From contig NZ_JARWAC010000015.1 in the NCBI RefSeq assembly GCF_029846175.1, forward strand, positions 1 to 64,000: 64,000 nt of DNA, written 5' to 3'. A program made the translations under genes and the position numbers. Of this stretch, positions 15,635-24,345 are shown in pieces (position 1 is the stretch's first letter; every line of letters starts with the position of its first letter). The DNA is from Sphaerisporangium sp. TRM90804 (GTDB taxonomy: Bacteria; Actinomycetota; Actinomycetes; Streptosporangiales; Streptosporangiaceae). The notes under the pieces were generated by a model. It did not search any database. It was not told the origin of the DNA and saw nothing but the letters and a program-made list of their open reading frames with translations.

Positions 15635-17878
15635 GTGGCCTCGATATCGCAAAAAATCAGAAATCTCCTGGATCGCCCGGGAAGCGCGCCGATCAGCCCT
15701 TTTGAGCGCGTTGCCACCCAGGCGGGCACCCGTGAGGAGCGGATCAGGCAACTGACCGACCTCCCCCGGCCGCCGGTGGACGATCTGCCGGAGTTCTGTG
15801 CCATCGTGCGCGAGGCCGCCGATCGCACCCTCAAGATGCGCCCGTTCGACGTGCAGCTCGTCGGCGCGCTCGCCCTGATGTCCGGCCGCGTCGCCGAGAT
15901 GGCCACCGGCGAGGGCAAGACCCTCTCCGGGGCGATCGCCGCCGCCGGGTACGCCCTGCGGGGGCAGCGCGTCCACGTGATCTCCGTCAACGACTACCTC
16001 GCCCGGCGCGACGCCGAGTGGATGGGCCCGTTGTACGAGGCGCTCGGCGTCTCGGTGGGCTGGATCAGCCAGGACTCCACGCCCGAGGAGCGCAGGGAGG
16101 CCTACGCCAAGGACGTCACCTACGCCTCGGTCAGCGAGATCGGCTTCGACGTCCTGCGCGACCGCATGGCCACCGACCCCGCCGACGTCATCGTGCCCGA
16201 GCCCGGCGTCGCGCTGGTCGACGAGGCCGACTCCGTCCTGGTCGACGAGGCCCGCGTGCCGCTCGTCCTCGCCGGCGCCGCCGACCCCGGCGTGGACGCC
16301 CCCGAGGCCGCCGAGGTCGTCCGGCGGCTGTCGCGCGGCTACCACTACGAGCTGGACGACCAGGGACGCAACGTCTCCCTCACCGCGAAGGGCATCGACG
16401 CCGTCGAGAAGGCTCTCGGCGACATCAACCTGTACGAGTCGCCCGAGGTCCTCACCCAGGTGAACCTCGCCCTGCACGCCCACGCGCTGCTCAGCCGCGA
16501 CGTCGACTACCTGGTGCGCGACGGCCGCATCCACCTCGTCAGCCAGTCGCGCGGCCGGGTCGCGACGCTGCAGCGGTGGCCCGACGGCCTGCAGGCGGCC
16601 GTCGAGGCCAAGGAGGCGCTGCCCGCCAGCGAGACCGGCGAGATCCTCGACTCCATCACCATCCAGGGCCTCGTCCGCCGCTACCCGCAGATCTGCGGCA
16701 TGACCGGCACGGCCGTGGCGGTCGAAGACCAGTTCCGGGAGTTCTACGACCTGAAGGTCGCGGTCATCCCGTCCAACAAGCCGTGCGTGCGCGTCGACGA
16801 GCCCGACCGCGTGTTCGGCACGGTCGCCGACAAGGACCGCGCCCTGGTCGAGGAGATCACCGCCGTCCACGCGACCGGCCGCCCCATCCTGATCGGCACG
16901 CTCGACGTCTCGGAGTCCGAGCGGCTCTCGGGCAAGCTGCGCGCCAACGGCCTCGACTGCGTCGTGCTCAACGCCAAGAACGACGCCGAGGAGGCCGCGA
17001 TCATCGCCGAGGCCGGCGCCCGGTCCTCGATCACCGTCTCGACGCAGATGGCCGGCCGCGGCACCGACATCCGGCTCGGCGAGGGCGTCGGCGAGCTCGG
17101 CGGCCTGTACGTCATCGGCTCCGGCCGGCACGCCAGCAGCCGCCTGGACGACCAGCTCAGGGGCCGCGCCGGCCGCCAGGGCGACCCCGGCGGGTCGGTG
17201 TTCTTCGTGAGCCTGGAAGACGACCTGATCACGCACTACGCCCCCGACGAGCAGCTCCCCGCCCCCGACTCCGACGGCGTCGTCCGGCACAAGCGCGCCA
17301 CGTACATCGTCGCCCACGCCCAGCGTGTCGCCGAGGGCGCGCACATGGAGATCCACCGCAACACCTGGCGCTACACGCGGCTGCTGGAGCGGCAGCGCGA
17401 GCTGGTGCTGCAGCAGCGCGACAAGGTGCTGCGCGGCGACGCCGGGGCCGACGCGCTGGCCGCCTCCAGCGCCGAACGCTGGCAGGAGCTGAGCGCGGAC
17501 GTCGACGACGCCGTGCTGCGCGCCGTCGCCCGCGAGATCGTGCTGTTCCACCTCGACCGCGGCTGGACCGAGCACCTGGGCTTCATGGCCGACGTGCGCG
17601 AGGGCATCCACCTGCGTTCGCTGGGCCACAGGCTGGTGCCGATCGACGAGTTCAACCGCGAGGCCGTCGCCGCGTACCGCCGCCTGATGGACGAGGTCGA
17701 ACGCCGCTCCGTCGAGACCTTCCAGACCGCGACGATCACCTCAGAGGGCATCGACGCGCTCGAAAGCGGCCTGACCCGCCCCACCGCCACCTGGACCTAC
17801 CTCGTCCAGGACAACCCGTTCGGCGACGCCTTCGATCGGGCGCTCAAGCACCTGGCCCCTCGCGACAGGCGCCGTTAG
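15635..17878 (+). CDS. secA2: Accessory protein-export ATPase SecA2
   Basis: A 747-aa SecA-family motor. It has Walker A MATGEGKT (~residue 88), the DEAD-like motif LVDEADSVLVDEARVPLV (~195), the second-lobe motifs STQMAGRGTDIRLGEG and RLDDQLRGRAGRQGD, and the helical wing/scaffold end. It is shorter than housekeeping SecA1 (>900 aa) and lacks the C-terminal zinc-binding tail, both typical of SecA2. Start GTG 15635 follows GGAGGG. SecA2 works with SecYEG to export a limited set of proteins. No obvious client or accessory SecY2 lies in the window. Confidence 0.9.
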   Translation: MASISQKIRNLLDRPGSAPISPFERVATQAGTREERIRQLTDLPRPPVDDLPEFCAIVREAADRTLKMRPFDVQLVGALALMSGRVAEMATGEGKTLSGAIAAAGYALRGQRVHVISVNDYLARRDAEWMGPLYEALGVSVGWISQDSTPEERREAYAKDVTYASVSEIGFDVLRDRMATDPADVIVPEPGVALVDEADSVLVDEARVPLVLAGAADPGVDAPEAAEVVRRLSRGYHYELDDQGRNVSLTAKGIDAVEKALGDINLYESPEVLTQVNLALHAHALLSRDVDYLVRDGRIHLVSQSRGRVATLQRWPDGLQAAVEAKEALPASETGEILDSITIQGLVRRYPQICGMTGTAVAVEDQFREFYDLKVAVIPSNKPCVRVDEPDRVFGTVADKDRALVEEITAVHATGRPILIGTLDVSESERLSGKLRANGLDCVVLNAKNDAEEAAIIAEAGARSSITVSTQMAGRGTDIRLGEGVGELGGLYVIGSGRHASSRLDDQLRGRAGRQGDPGGSVFFVSLEDDLITHYAPDEQLPAPDSDGVVRHKRATYIVAHAQRVAEGAHMEIHRNTWRYTRLLERQRELVLQQRDKVLRGDAGADALAASSAERWQELSADVDDAVLRAVAREIVLFHLDRGWTEHLGFMADVREGIHLRSLGHRLVPIDEFNREAVAAYRRLMDEVERRSVETFQTATITSEGIDALESGLTRPTATWTYLVQDNPFGDAFDRALKHLAPRDRRR

Positions 17879-17883
17879 GAGAT

Positions 17884-17907
17884 CCCGGGCGCGTGGCGGC
17901 GCCCGGG
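17884..17907 (+). terminator. Hairpin after secA2
   Basis: CCCGGGCGC (17884-17892) pairs with GCGCCCGGG (17899-17907) over a 6-nt loop, starting 5 nt after the secA2 stop. Confidence 0.6.
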
Positions 17908-17981
17908 GCGGACTGTGATTGGGTGCTGGTAACAGGAGCGGCATCCGACGAGCACCTCCGCGACCCTTGACGGTGAGGCAC

Positions 17982-19145
17982 ATGAACCCGCATGACTTCC
18001 TCGACGTTGACCGCGAGCTGACCGACGAGGAGCGCGCGATCCGCGACGCCGTCCGCGACTACGGCGCCGCCGAGCTGCTGCCGCACGTCGCCGACTGGTT
18101 CGACGCCGGCACGATCCCCGACCCCCGCGGCCTGGCCAAGGGGCTGGGGCGGCTCGGGCTGTTCGGCATGAACCTGTCCGGGTACGGGTGCGCCGGCACC
18201 AACGCCGTCAGCTACGGGCTGGCCTGCCGCGAGCTGGAGGCCGTGGACAGCGGGCTGCGCAGCTTCGTCTCGGTGCAGGGGTCGCTGGCGATGACGGCGA
18301 TCCACCGGTTCGGCTCGGAGGAGCAGCGGCGCGAGTGGCTGCCGCGCATGGCGTCCGGGGAGGCGCTCGGCTGCTTCGGCCTCACCGAGCCCGACTCCGG
18401 CAGCGACCCGGGCTCGATGCGCACCCGCGCCCGGCGCGACGGCGCCGACTGGGTGCTCGACGGCACCAAGATGTGGATCACCAACGGTTCGGTGGCCGAC
18501 GTCGCCGTGGTCTGGGCCGCGACCGACGACGGCATCCGCGGCTTCCTCGTGCCGGCCTCCGCGCCCGGCTTCAGCGCCAACGTCATACACAAGAAGCTGT
18601 CGCTGCGCGCCTCCATCACCTCCGAGCTGGTGCTCGACGGCGTGCGGCTGCCCGGGGACGCCCTCCTGCCCGGCGCCGAGGGGCTCAGGGCGCCGCTGTC
18701 GTGCCTGTCGGAGGCGCGGTTCGGCATCGTGTGGGGCGTCGCGGGCGCGGCCCGCACCTGCCTGCTGGCGTCGGTCGACTACTCCAAGACCCGCGTGCAG
18801 TTCGACCGCCCGATCGGCGGCTTCCAGCTCACCCAGCGCAAGCTGGCCGACATGCTCGTCGACGTCAACCACGCGATGATGACCGCTCTGCGTGTCGGGC
18901 GGCTGAAGGACGCCGGGCGCGCCCACCACTCGCACGTCAGCTTCGGCAAGCTCGCCAACGTGCGCGCCGCCCAGCGCGTGGCGGCCGCCGCGCGGAGCAT
19001 CCACGGCGCCAACGGCATCACCCTGGAGTACCCGGTGATGCGTCACATGGTGAACCTGGAGACCGTGGCGACCTACGAGGGCACGGAAGAGGTGCACGCC
19101 CTCACGCTCGGCAGGGCTCTCACCGGCCTGGACGCCTTCCGCTGA
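17982..19145 (+). CDS. gcdH: Acyl-CoA dehydrogenase, glutaryl-CoA-dehydrogenase-like
   Basis: A 387-aa ACAD. CFGLTEPDSGSDPGSM and DGTKMWITNGSVADV are the FAD/substrate motifs. The C-terminal YEGTEEVHALTLGRALTG carries the catalytic Glu (~366) in the TYEGT context characteristic of glutaryl-CoA dehydrogenase. That enzyme oxidises and decarboxylates glutaryl-CoA to crotonyl-CoA in lysine and tryptophan breakdown. Start ATG 17982 (MNPHDFLDVD) is preferred over 17919 because the extra N-terminus is not ACAD-like. It is convergent with an RsbW-like gene. Other ACAD subfamilies cannot be excluded. Confidence 0.8.
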   Translation: MNPHDFLDVDRELTDEERAIRDAVRDYGAAELLPHVADWFDAGTIPDPRGLAKGLGRLGLFGMNLSGYGCAGTNAVSYGLACRELEAVDSGLRSFVSVQGSLAMTAIHRFGSEEQRREWLPRMASGEALGCFGLTEPDSGSDPGSMRTRARRDGADWVLDGTKMWITNGSVADVAVVWAATDDGIRGFLVPASAPGFSANVIHKKLSLRASITSELVLDGVRLPGDALLPGAEGLRAPLSCLSEARFGIVWGVAGAARTCLLASVDYSKTRVQFDRPIGGFQLTQRKLADMLVDVNHAMMTALRVGRLKDAGRAHHSHVSFGKLANVRAAQRVAAAARSIHGANGITLEYPVMRHMVNLETVATYEGTEEVHALTLGRALTGLDAFR

Positions 19146-19165
19146 CCGCCGCCGCGCATGGCGGG

Positions 19166-19185
19166 GCGTCCGGTCACGCGGACGC
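19166..19185. terminator. Hairpin between gcdH and the convergent ATPase gene
   Basis: GCGTCCG (19166-19172) pairs with CGGACGC (19179-19185) over 6 nt, overlapping the last codons of the minus-strand gene; a possible bidirectional terminator. Confidence 0.4.
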
Positions 19186-19635
19186 GCGCCCTTGCGGGTA
19201 GGTGTCGGTGCCGGTGACGAACCAGACGGTCTTGCCGCCGCCGCCGGACGGGACGACGCCCCACTCGTCGGCCAGGGCTCCCACGATGACCAGCCCTCGG
19301 CCGCCCGTCGCGTCGAGGTCGTCGGGGGCCTCGCGGGGCAGCCCTTCGCCGGGGTCGAAGACCTCGCCGTAGACCCAGGTGCCGTCGGAGCCGAGCCGCA
19401 GCGAGAACGCCGTGCCGCCGTGCCTGATCGAGTTCGTCACCAGCTCGCTCACGATGAGGGAACAGTCGTCGACGAGGCGGCCGGCGCCCCAGCGCTGCAG
19501 TTCCCGGCAGACGAGCACTCGGGCCGCGCGGACACTGCGGGTGTCGGCGGCGAGCACCCACTCGGCCGTGCGCAAAGGCAGGGGCCCGAGATGGCTCGGC
19601 GCGGACAGTCCGGCGGCAAGGGAGGTGAGGAACAC
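19174..19635 (-). CDS. RsbW/SpoIIAB-like ATP-binding regulator
   Basis: A 153-aa single HATPase_c domain. The N-box is CSLIVSELVTNSIRHGG, the G1 region EVFDPGEGLP and the G2 region ATGGRGLVIVGALADEWG. Actinomycetes encode dozens of these orphan anti-sigma-factor-like proteins, which may bind or phosphorylate STAS-domain anti-anti-sigma factors. None is adjacent here. A perfect CebR-type palindrome lies 13 bp upstream of the start codon, which is unusual for this family and links it to a LacI-type sugar regulator. Confidence 0.88.
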   Translation of the reverse strand: MFLTSLAAGLSAPSHLGPLPLRTAEWVLAADTRSVRAARVLVCRELQRWGAGRLVDDCSLIVSELVTNSIRHGGTAFSLRLGSDGTWVYGEVFDPGEGLPREAPDDLDATGGRGLVIVGALADEWGVVPSGGGGKTVWFVTGTDTYPQGRASA

Positions 19636-19647
19636 TGCCCCTCCTTT

Positions 19648-19663
19648 GTGGGAGCGCTCCCAC
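19648..19663. promoter_or_regulatory. Perfect LacI-family (CebR-type) operator
   Basis: GTGGGAGCGCTCCCAC is a perfect 16-bp palindrome. Its core, TGGGAGCGCTCCCA, is identical to the published CebR box that controls cellobiose/cellulose utilisation in Streptomyces. It sits 13 bp before the start of the RsbW-like gene. No cebEFG or bglC gene is nearby. Confidence 0.75.
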
Positions 19664-19765
19664 TCAGATTACGGCAATGAGTCCGCGATGTGAATCACTT
19701 GAAACATGATTATTTGTCGGGTTGAAACCTCGCCGGGCCGGGGCGCGGAGGGGGCGCGCCTGATT

Positions 19766-19783
19766 TGAGTAGGGGTGTACTCA
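19766..19783. promoter_or_regulatory. TGAGTA-N6-TACTCA palindrome upstream of the GTPase gene
   Basis: TTTGAGTA, GGGGTG, TACTCA: 6-bp perfect arms around a 6-nt GC-rich spacer, about 70 bp before the GTPase start. The same arrangement, including the preceding TTT, recurs at 34732-34749. Confidence 0.55.
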
Positions 19784-19852
19784 GGCCCACGCACCCGCGA
19801 CCCGCGACGCTCGTAGAGGCGCGCCCGCGCCGGTCAAGCGGAGGGAGTGGAC

Positions 19853-21127
19853 GTGGGCATGATCGTCGCAGTACTGCTCGTGGTGCTCGCCGTGGTGCTG
19901 GCCGTCCGCGCCTCTCGACTGCGCGGACGGCGGGCGGCCCGGCCGATCACCGTGACCGAGGAGGCCCCGACCTTCCAGATCGTGGCACTCGGCCTGGCCG
20001 GCTCGGGCAAGACCCTGCTGCTGGCCAGCATGTACAACCGTCTGCAGACGCCCGCCGGCCAGTCGTACTTCCTCACCGTGCCGCCGCGCGACCGGCTGCT
20101 GCTCAACGAGTGGTACGCCGAGATGGCCGACACCAGGTCGTCCCACTCCTGGCCCCGGGGCACGCTGAAGGGCGAGAGCAGGCAGTTCACCTTCACCGTG
20201 CAGACGTTCGTCTCCGGCGCCGCGCACGACATCCTGCGTCTCAAGTACCTGGAGTACGCCGGGGAGCTGCTCAGCGAGGTGCAGGACGACGGCTCCAGCG
20301 AGCGCCAGGAGGAGCTCTTCGAGCAGGCCCGGTCCGCGGACGCGCTGTTCGGCGTCATCGACGGCTACTGGATCAAGCAGCACCTGGACCGGAACGCCGC
20401 CGGCGGCGCCCACCTGCGGCGCACGCTCGACGCGCTGCTGCCGGCCATGATCCACGCCGACCGGCCGATCACGTTCATCATCACCAAGTGGGACCTGCTG
20501 GCCGACCTGCATCCCGACGAGGCCACGCGGCTGAGCATCGTTCGCGACGTGCTGACGTCCAACGACCATTTCCGGACCCTGGTCGCGCTGCGCGGCGGCA
20601 CGCGGGTGGTCCGCCTCGTGCCCGTGAGCGCGGTCGGGCCGGGGTTCGCGACCATCGACGAAGCCGGGGAGATCGTGAAGACGTCGCGGCAGGACGTCCA
20701 CCCCACCAACGTCGACATCCCGCTCTCGGCGGTCGTCCCCGACCTGTTCGAGCACGTCGAGAGCAGGCTGGACCACGAGGGCAGGCGCGCGCTGGAGGCC
20801 GAGCTGCGTCGCAGGACGCGGCAGGGACCGCTGGAGGCGCTCACCTCCCTCGGCGTCTTCGCCGGGCACCTCGCCGGCCGCACCCTGCTCGCCGGCTTCG
20901 GCCCGGTCGCGGGGCTGGCCGGCGACGCGCTGCTCGGGCTCTTCCTGGACTCCCGGGCCGGCGCGCCCGGCGAGCGGGAGCGGGCCCTCGCCACCGAGCT
21001 GGGCGAGGCCGAGCGGCGCATGGAGAACCTCCGGCGCGCCCGGCACCGCGTCATCCAGGACATGCGCCGCAAGGTGGACATCCTGGAGGACCGGCTGCCG
21101 CACAGCCGCCTCACGCACGGCCTCTGA
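19853..21127 (+). CDS. Membrane-anchored GTPase-like P-loop protein
   Basis: A 424-aa protein with an N-terminal transmembrane helix (IVAVLLVVLAVVLAVRAS), then a P-loop domain. Walker A is GLAGSGKT (~46-53), a switch-2-like region is YLEYAGELL, ADALFGVIDGYW is the Walker B-like strand, and TKWD (~211) resembles the guanine-specificity motif. A glycine-rich helical hairpin (GVFAGHLAGRTLLAGFGPVAGLAGDAL) and a coiled-coil end follow. GTG 19853 is chosen because GGAGGG lies 7 nt upstream; GTG 19847 is too close to it. The following gene starts 2 nt after the stop. The role is unknown; a membrane-tethered TRAFAC-like switch is inference. Confidence 0.7.
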   Translation: MGMIVAVLLVVLAVVLAVRASRLRGRRAARPITVTEEAPTFQIVALGLAGSGKTLLLASMYNRLQTPAGQSYFLTVPPRDRLLLNEWYAEMADTRSSHSWPRGTLKGESRQFTFTVQTFVSGAAHDILRLKYLEYAGELLSEVQDDGSSERQEELFEQARSADALFGVIDGYWIKQHLDRNAAGGAHLRRTLDALLPAMIHADRPITFIITKWDLLADLHPDEATRLSIVRDVLTSNDHFRTLVALRGGTRVVRLVPVSAVGPGFATIDEAGEIVKTSRQDVHPTNVDIPLSAVVPDLFEHVESRLDHEGRRALEAELRRRTRQGPLEALTSLGVFAGHLAGRTLLAGFGPVAGLAGDALLGLFLDSRAGAPGERERALATELGEAERRMENLRRARHRVIQDMRRKVDILEDRLPHSRLTHGL

Positions 21128-21128
21128 G

Positions 21129-22220
21129 ATGGACGCCCGCCTCCCCGCCAAGGGCGAGCGCTCCCCCGCCGCGCGAGCCTGGCCGTTCCTCGTCGCCCGG
21201 GGGCGGCGCCGCGGCTACCGGGTGCTGCTGGCGCCCGACTTCCTGGTGGCCCGCCGCGCCCACGGGGCGCTGGACGGCTCGGTCGCCCCGGGCGCGCCCG
21301 GCTCCCGGCCGGCCGTCACGCGGCTGACCGAGGGCGTGGACCCGCCGCTGACCGTCGTGCACGCCACGCACCTGCTGACGGCGGCCGACCTCACGGACCC
21401 CGGCGCCCTGCCCGCCGACCGCGAGCCGCGGGACGAGAACAGCCGCCCGCTCCACCTGGTCTACGGGTTCACCTGCGCCGGGGACATGGCGGCCGGGGAC
21501 GTCGACGGCGCCGACCTGCGCCTCTGCCTGGAGACGGCGCTCGGCACGTACCGGCGCTTCCTGGCGGACGAGGAGCGCTTCGCCGTGGAGCCCGGCCACG
21601 GTTTCGTCCCGCGCAGCCCCGTCGGGCCCGCGCCGGACGCGCGGCCCCCGGGACGGCGCCCCGGCCGCGCGGGAAGGCCCGCCCCGGCGCCCGGCGGAGA
21701 CGGGCGGGTGCCCGGCAGGGATGAGCGGCTGACCGGCGAGGACGGGCGGGTGACCGGCGGGGGCGACCGAGTGACCGTCGGAGACGGACGGGTGACCCAC
21801 GGGGGCGACCGAGTGACCGTCGGAGACGGCCAGGTCACCGGTCGGGGCGAGCGGAGGAGGGGCGAAGCCCCCGGCCGCGGGTGGTACGAGCCCGGCGGAT
21901 GGAACGGGCGCCGGGTTCTCCTCGTCTCCGTGAGCGTGGTGGTCGTCGCCGTGCTGGCGGCCCTCTGGCTCTTCCGGACGGGCCCCCGGGAGGCGGAGTG
22001 CGCGCCCCCGCGCGCGATCCCCGGCGCCACCGCGTCGCCGTCGCCGGCGGCCACGCCACAAGGGTGGCCCGGCCTTCCGGCGCCGGGCCCGGCGGCCTCC
22101 ACGGCCCCTACCGCGCGAAGGCCGGCGGCCTCGGCGGTGCCGGAGCCGCCGGCCTCACGGGTGGCGGAACCCCCCGGTACGGCGGCCGAAGGGGTGACCT
22201 GCGCCCCGGGCCGGGGATGA
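21129..22220 (+). CDS. Unknown single-pass membrane protein, partner of the GTPase
   Basis: A 363-aa protein I cannot assign. The N-terminal ~175 residues look folded (VARGRRRGYRVLLAPDFLVA, then PLTVVHATHLLTAADL). A repeat block follows at ~190-245, rich in Asp, Gly, Arg and Val, with a 42-bp DNA unit. Next comes one transmembrane helix (VLLVSVSVVVVAVLAALWLF, ~261-281) and a Pro/Ala-rich, probably extracytoplasmic tail with several Cys. It is coupled to the GTPase gene (2-nt gap), suggesting a signalling or trafficking pair at the membrane. Confidence 0.6.
   Translation: MDARLPAKGERSPAARAWPFLVARGRRRGYRVLLAPDFLVARRAHGALDGSVAPGAPGSRPAVTRLTEGVDPPLTVVHATHLLTAADLTDPGALPADREPRDENSRPLHLVYGFTCAGDMAAGDVDGADLRLCLETALGTYRRFLADEERFAVEPGHGFVPRSPVGPAPDARPPGRRPGRAGRPAPAPGGDGRVPGRDERLTGEDGRVTGGGDRVTVGDGRVTHGGDRVTVGDGQVTGRGERRRGEAPGRGWYEPGGWNGRRVLLVSVSVVVVAVLAALWLFRTGPREAECAPPRAIPGATASPSPAATPQGWPGLPAPGPAASTAPTARRPAASAVPEPPASRVAEPPGTAAEGVTCAPGRG
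21761..21842 (+). repeat. 42-bp in-frame tandem repeat
   Basis: GGGCGACCGAGTGACCGTCG starts at 21761 and again at 21803, and each copy continues GAGACGG. The units encode GDRVTVGDGRVTHG and GDRVTVGDGQVTGR. Weaker units extend back to ~21705. Confidence 0.8.
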
Positions 22221-22229
22221 CCCGGGGCG
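22202..22229. terminator. Bidirectional hairpin terminator
   Basis: CGCCCCGGG (22202-22210) pairs with CCCGGGGCG (22221-22229), spanning the end of the membrane-protein gene and preceding the convergent DUF5302 gene stop. Confidence 0.6.
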
Positions 22230-22234
22230 GGTGG

Positions 22235-22468
22235 TCAGCCGCCGCTCTTGCGGCGGAAGGAGCGCTTGCTGGCGGCGGGCCCGTGCGTGCCGTGGATCTT
22301 CGAGCCGCCCTTGCCCTTGCCGGTGTCGTTGCTCTCGGCCTGGTTCTGGCGCTTGCGGTCGAGCGCCTCGCGGAACTTGCGCTTCAGCTCGTCCTCGGAG
22401 CCCTCGGCCTCCGGCGCGCGGTCCTGCTCCGGCTCGTCGGCTGTGGTTCCGGATGCGTCGGCAGTCAT
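22235..22468 (-). CDS. DUF5302 small basic protein
   Basis: A 77-aa hydrophilic protein. After an acidic N-terminus (EPEQDRAPEAEGSEDELK) it carries the family pattern KRKFREALDRKR, SKIHGTHGPA and the basic end KRSFRRKSGG. DUF5302 proteins are widespread in actinomycetes and uncharacterised. The basic C-terminus would allow nucleic-acid or ribosome contact, but that is a guess. The start ATG 22468 has AGGAGG 6 nt upstream. Confidence 0.85.
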   Translation of the reverse strand: MTADASGTTADEPEQDRAPEAEGSEDELKRKFREALDRKRQNQAESNDTGKGKGGSKIHGTHGPAASKRSFRRKSGG

Positions 22469-22687
22469 GTGGACCTCCTGCTGTTCAGCGGGCGGCCCTC
22501 CCCCTCGCACATACGCGCGGAGACCGGCCCCCTGACGACGGTGTCGTGCGCCTCGCCGGCGATCACCGTCACACCATGCCTGGGCGAAGCACGGGGCAAT
22601 CATCTCACGGCCGCACGAGCGGATTCATACGCCTGGCCTGACATGTCCTGACCGAACGGCATGATCAGCGTCACAGCGGCGGGGTGC

Positions 22688-23515
22688 TCAGTCCCACCAG
22701 AACGACCAGGTGTGCCGTCCGACGATCTGCTCGGCGTAGTCGAGGAGCGTGCCCGCCCCCTGCAGGATGGCGTCCGGGCAGAAGGTCCAGTGTTCGGCGG
22801 CGACATCCAGGGCGTGCCGGGGCGTGCGGGGAGGCGCCGCCACGCTCAGCTCCAGCGTGTTGAACCCCATGCCGACCAGGCGCGCGGCGAAGCGGTCCTC
22901 CCAGCTCCGGACTACGGCGGCCAGCGGGACGTTCCACTCGTTGTGGTGCAGCGCGCCCTGCCAGCCCATGACGGCCAGCGCGTCGGCGCCCCGCTGCACG
23001 GCCGCCAGCCCGAGCGGCGCCCCGCGCTCGGCCAGCGTGGCGGCGTAGTGGTCGGCCAGCTCGCCGGGGTCGTACCTCGGCTCGGCGGGCGCCGCCGGTT
23101 CCGGGCAGACCGGGCCGAAGGGGTCGAGGATCTCCAGCTGGTCGGCCGAGGCGCGCTCCACCCAGTCGGACCAGACCTCCTCCATGAACGCGTCGACGTG
23201 GAAGTTGTCGATCTCGGTGGCGGCGTCGGGCGCGATCTGCCCGACCGACCACGGCTGCACGGAGTCCTCCAGCAGCACCGGCCACAGCCCCGAGTTCGGG
23301 TGCTCGGCCCGCAGCCGCGCCCACAGCTCGCCGCTGACCGGGCCCTCGCTGAGCCAGAACGCCGGGCGCTTGCGCGCCGGGAACCGGGCGTAGGTCGGGT
23401 CGGGGAACACCACCGCTCCGTCCGGCAGCTCGACCGCGAGCGTGCGACCGCCGCCGCCGTCGTCGAACAGCGGGCGCACCGCCGGGGGCAGACGCCCGCG
23501 CCGTCCATCGTCCAT
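22688..23515 (-). CDS. DUF4253-domain protein
   Basis: About 275 aa. The C-terminal ~110 residues carry the DUF4253 pattern LVGMGFNTLELSVAAPP, then HWTFCPDAI and the terminal VGRHTWSFWWD. The N-terminal half (WLSEGPVSGELWARLRAEHP) is also typical of actinobacterial members. The function is unknown. The start is uncertain: ATG 23515 is used, with GTG 23521 or GTG 23539 possible. A longer frame to 23788 overlaps the divergent DUF1707 gene and is unlikely. Confidence 0.8.
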   Translation of the reverse strand: MDDGRRGRLPPAVRPLFDDGGGGRTLAVELPDGAVVFPDPTYARFPARKRPAFWLSEGPVSGELWARLRAEHPNSGLWPVLLEDSVQPWSVGQIAPDAATEIDNFHVDAFMEEVWSDWVERASADQLEILDPFGPVCPEPAAPAEPRYDPGELADHYAATLAERGAPLGLAAVQRGADALAVMGWQGALHHNEWNVPLAAVVRSWEDRFAARLVGMGFNTLELSVAAPPRTPRHALDVAAEHWTFCPDAILQGAGTLLDYAEQIVGRHTWSFWWD

Positions 23516-23696
23516 CTCCACCGTCCCGGAGCCGATCACGCCTCTAGGATGTCGGGTCGCCGATACGGTGGTTCGAGGGGATTCCGCCACGCCCTCCGTG
23601 GTACCGCACAACCACCCGTCCTGTCCCGTTCCGCGGCCATGATCTCTACGGTACGGAGCTACAGAATGATCGGCATCCTCGACTACCGTGACCGGT

Positions 23697-24245
23697 ATGA
23701 CGGACGTTGTAGGCAATGTGCGGGCGTCGGACGACGACCGCGAACAGGCCGCCGAGCGCCTGAGGGTCGCCGCCGGCGAGGGCCGCATCTCCCTGGACGA
23801 GCTGAACGAGCGGCTGGACGCGACGTACCGCGCGAAGACCTACGCCGAGCTGGCCCTGGTGACGAGCGACCTGCCCGGGGGGCTGGCTCTGTCGTCCACC
23901 GAGGAGCCGCTGGTGCTGCGCTCCCATTCGGGCAGCATCCAGCAGGTCGGCGAGTGGGTGGTGCCCGCGCGCCTCGTCGCCGAGTGCGGCTGGGGCTCCT
24001 TGAAGATCGACTTCACGCGGGCCACCTGCCGGCACCGGGAGGTGGCGCTGGACGCGACGCTGGGCGGCGGCGGCATGACCGTCATCGTCCCCCGGGGCTG
24101 GACCGTGCGCGTCGAGAACGTGACGACCGGCATGGGCAGCGTGGTCAACAAGGCCGACGCCCCGTCGGTCGCCGGCATGCCGGTGCTTCGGGTCAACGGC
24201 CGCGTCGGCATGGGCACCCTCAAGTTCAAGCACCCCCGCCGCTGA
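23697..24245 (+). CDS. DUF1707/LiaF-like cell-envelope protein
   Basis: A 182-aa protein with an N-terminal DUF1707 helix pair (VRASDDDREQAAERLRVAAG, then GRISLDELNERLDATYRAKT). A beta-rich C-terminal domain resembles the LiaF/DUF2154 repeat region (GGGGMTVIVPRGWTVRVENV; VGMGTLKFKHPR). Such proteins are common envelope-stress-related genes in actinobacteria, but most are uncharacterised. This one has no membrane helix. The start is ATG 23697, or GTG 23688. Confidence 0.8.
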   Translation: MTDVVGNVRASDDDREQAAERLRVAAGEGRISLDELNERLDATYRAKTYAELALVTSDLPGGLALSSTEEPLVLRSHSGSIQQVGEWVVPARLVAECGWGSLKIDFTRATCRHREVALDATLGGGGMTVIVPRGWTVRVENVTTGMGSVVNKADAPSVAGMPVLRVNGRVGMGTLKFKHPRR

Positions 24246-24345
24246 CGCCACGCCCCGCGGCGCGCGTCACGGCGCCCCCCGGCCGCCGGGATCGCCCGGT
24301 GCGCCCAGGAGGCCCCGGGCGACGCCCCGGCGCCCCCGGAAGGCG

